Of a DNA stretch of 19,752 nucleotides, positions 17,872 through 19,752 are shown piece after piece. How positions within the stretch are numbered: position 1 is the first letter of the stretch; each line of letters begins with the position of its first letter. Made by a program: the position numbers and the translations under genes. Origin of the DNA: Chloroflexota bacterium (GTDB taxonomy: Bacteria; Chloroflexota; Anaerolineae; Anaerolineales; Anaerolineaceae); contig JAJUJY010000077.1 in NCBI GenBank assembly GCA_029265085.1, positions 1-19,752 of the forward strand. The letters are read 5' to 3'. The notes beneath the pieces are model-generated. The model had not been told where the DNA came from and did not search any database. It was given only the letters and a program-made list of their open reading frames with translations.

Positions 17872-19524
17872 TTACGATTCGGCTTTCTTTGATTGCCAGC
17901 TCAGGTGCTGTAAGCCAACGCTGAGCGCTGACTTCATTGTGGAGAAATCAGAGAATAGCATTTTGAGATAGGTCAAAATGGGTCCAGGCCGTAAAGCCCA
18001 TTCTCGCCAGGCTCGTTTTTGCCAGTAGAGCAGCCGTTCGGCTGGTAAGCCGGGGTAATCCAATACCGTACCTTTATCCATGTCCACCTGTTCCCAACGT
18101 GTGCCTGGACGGAACCAGCCCTCACGGACAACTTCAAAGAAGAAGGGTGTGCCGGGGTAGGGTGCAGCTACGTGGAAAAGGGCAATATCCAGCGGTAAGG
18201 ATTTGGAGAATTGAATGGTTTGCTGGATCGATTCTTCCGTTTCAGTTGGCAGCCCGATAATGAAGTAGCCCCAGTTTTTAATTCCGGCTTTCTTAGCCCA
18301 GGTCAACGCCCGTACTGCCTGTTCCGGGTAAACACCTTTGCGGGCATGCCGCAGCACCTGTTCACTGCCGGACTCCAGTCCCCAGGTCATAAACCAACAG
18401 CCGGCTTTAGCCATCAGCTGCAATTCTTCTTCATCCACATAATCAACCCGGCTGTTGCAGGTCCATTTCATGTTGATGCCGGATTCGATCATTAACTTGC
18501 ACAGATTCACTACCTGCTCACGGTTTGCTGTGAACAAATCGGCATACATATTGACATTGTTAATGCCTAATTTCTTTAAGACCCACAATTCTTCTAGAAT
18601 TTTCTCGGGAGAACGCAGGCGCACACTGTATTGGTAGCTGACATGCTTGATACAGTAAATACAGCCCGCGGTGCATCCTCGGCTGGTGACAATGAAGGTA
18701 AAGGGTCCCTTGATGAGCGGCATCCGGTATTTGTCAAAAGGCAGCATTTCATGAGCCGGAATTGGTAAATCATCCAGGCTGCTGATAAACGGCCGGGGAA
18801 GGTTAACCACGATTTCACTGCCGTTGCGCCATGCCAGACCTTTAATACCACGCAAATCAGCGCTGCCGTCTTCCTTTAGTGAAGGGCGATAGGTTGGATC
18901 GTGATTGTCAAACATTTTTTGAACCGTCGGTGGCCGGTCGTTGGTTTTGCCTTCCAGGTGATCGATCAAATCTCGGATCGTTAAGTCGGGTTCACCCACC
19001 AGACCAAAATCCAGTGATGGGTATGGACGCATTGTCTCAACCGGAATTGGGGTGATATGCGTACCAAATGCAATAGTCGTGGCTCCTCGTGCCTTAGCCA
19101 GAAAACAACCATACAGGTCATTTTCCAGCGTAGGTGCGGTGAGTTGGGTCATGTAATACTTCGGCTGATATTTACTGATTTGATCCGCGAATTCTTTCCA
19201 GTTCATTCGTTCAGCATTGGCATCAATGATCTTGACGGTATAGGTTGGCATCAAAATTGCCGCCATCTGTGCTAGAGAAACTTGCGGCCAGACCATGTTC
19301 TCGCGTGTGCGGCGGCCAACCCGGTGCTGGGTGCGAATCCATAAACCACCGTCGGGGGTGGGGGGATTAACCAATAACACATCCACTGCATCGGGTGAAC
19401 GACGATTTTTCATAACGCCTTCGCGGACAATGGCATCCGCGTTGGGAAAATTCGCCATTTTCAAACTTGCCAACCGGTGGGCGCCGAGATTTTTAAATTT
19501 TAAGGTATCTGGATTTTCGCTCAT
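17872..19524 (-). CDS. Radical SAM protein with B12-binding-type N-domain
   Basis: A 550-residue enzyme. Residues about 45-195 form a cobalamin-binding-like Rossmann domain (VDVLLVNPPTP, 'Y-T-V-K-I-I-D-A-N', 'F-G-L-V-G-E-P-D'). The radical SAM core starts at about 275 with the cluster motif C-x3-C-x2-C (CTAGCIYC; Cys284, 288, 291), followed by 'M-T-W-G-L-E-S-G-S-E' and 'I-K-N-W-G-Y-F-I-I-G-L-P-T-E-T', both usual in this family. The N-domain lacks a clear D-x-H-x-x-G, so base-off cobalamin binding is uncertain. These enzymes methylate or rearrange unreactive carbons of lipids, sugars and peptides; the substrate here is unknown. The ATG at 19524 has AGAGGA upstream. It lies 30 bases after the gene upstream and 29 bases before the next, consistent with one operon. 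Confidence 0.88.
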   Translation of the reverse strand: MSENPDTLKFKNLGAHRLASLKMANFPNADAIVREGVMKNRRSPDAVDVLLVNPPTPDGGLWIRTQHRVGRRTRENMVWPQVSLAQMAAILMPTYTVKIIDANAERMNWKEFADQISKYQPKYYMTQLTAPTLENDLYGCFLAKARGATTIAFGTHITPIPVETMRPYPSLDFGLVGEPDLTIRDLIDHLEGKTNDRPPTVQKMFDNHDPTYRPSLKEDGSADLRGIKGLAWRNGSEIVVNLPRPFISSLDDLPIPAHEMLPFDKYRMPLIKGPFTFIVTSRGCTAGCIYCIKHVSYQYSVRLRSPEKILEELWVLKKLGINNVNMYADLFTANREQVVNLCKLMIESGINMKWTCNSRVDYVDEEELQLMAKAGCWFMTWGLESGSEQVLRHARKGVYPEQAVRALTWAKKAGIKNWGYFIIGLPTETEESIQQTIQFSKSLPLDIALFHVAAPYPGTPFFFEVVREGWFRPGTRWEQVDMDKGTVLDYPGLPAERLLYWQKRAWREWALRPGPILTYLKMLFSDFSTMKSALSVGLQHLSWQSKKAES

Positions 19525-19554
19525 GATGTTTCCTCTTTCTTTACCATTAACCGT

Positions 19555-19752
19555 TCAGGATGATGAGGCAGATAAATCTTTGGAGATCAGGTGTTCGCGT
19601 TGGCTGAGGTCTTGCAGCACGCGCATTAATCCCCAATAGGTTATCAAGTTAAAACCGATTAAAATCAGCATTGCACTGCCCAGCAGGTACAACCAGATGC
19701 GGGCAATTTCCCAACCGTTAATACCTAACAACAAACTGGTCAATCCCATGCC
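19555..19752 (-). CDS. C-terminal end of a probable membrane glycosyltransferase (runs off right edge)
   Basis: The frame is open to the window edge and gives the last 65 residues of a protein. One strong hydrophobic segment (ARIWLYLLGSAMLILIGFNLI) is followed by 'W-G-L-M-R-V-L-Q-D-L-S-Q-R-E' and a polar tail. This ending resembles the C-terminal helices of family 2 glycosyltransferases of the dolichyl-phosphate/polyprenyl-phosphate sugar type. The assignment is from the tail only, because the catalytic domain lies outside the window. It is the first gene of the visible minus-strand series. Confidence 0.45.
   Translation of the reverse strand, partial: GMGLTSLLLGINGWEIARIWLYLLGSAMLILIGFNLITYWGLMRVLQDLSQREHLISKDLSASSS

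Overview
The window reads as a cell-surface polysaccharide and secreted-protein locus of a bacterium, most likely a member of the Chloroflexota (Anaerolineae-like). That placement is an inference from gene style: lipoproteins with long Pro/Thr linkers, large Asp-box and PQQ-like beta-propeller proteins with Thr/Pro-rich stalks, and a fused ATP sulfurylase/APS kinase. No rRNA or marker gene is present to confirm it. There are no tRNAs, CRISPR arrays or transposase genes.

Region A (1-3291, minus strand) holds a membrane-anchored Asp-box propeller protein, an ABC-2 permease (Wzm type) and its ATPase (Wzt type). The ATPase is cut short at the start of its C-terminal domain. Its stop codon overlaps the start of a rhodanese-type sulfurtransferase that leaves the window; this looks like a rearrangement breakpoint or an assembly join.

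Region B (3393-7379, plus strand) is divergent from A and encodes two lipoproteins. The first is an SGNH-like protein and the second a 924-residue protein with a PQQ-like propeller followed by a helical domain. Between them lies a 225-base segment bounded by 11-base perfect inverted repeats. The right repeat contains the ribosome binding site of the second gene, and alternative pairings are possible. It is either an RNA switch or a small MITE-like insertion. A bidirectional terminator hairpin closes the region.

Region C (7470-19752, minus strand) is a long co-directional run. Reading in transcription order it holds the tail of a probable membrane glycosyltransferase, a B12-binding-type radical SAM protein, a large membrane-anchored Asp-box protein, an acyl carrier protein, an AMP-forming acyl ligase, an AsnB-type amidotransferase, a NadE-like amide synthetase, a bifunctional ATP sulfurylase/APS kinase and a membrane acyltransferase (family 3). 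Most junctions are 1-35 bases.

My working interpretation is that region C makes and decorates a surface glycan or glycolipid. The ACP and ligase would activate an acyl or amino-acyl group, two unrelated amidating enzymes (AsnB and NadE-like) would form amide bonds, PAPS from Sat-CysC would supply sulfate and the acyltransferase would O-acylate. The Wzm/Wzt exporter would move the product out. The individual enzyme calls are well supported; the joint pathway is inference.
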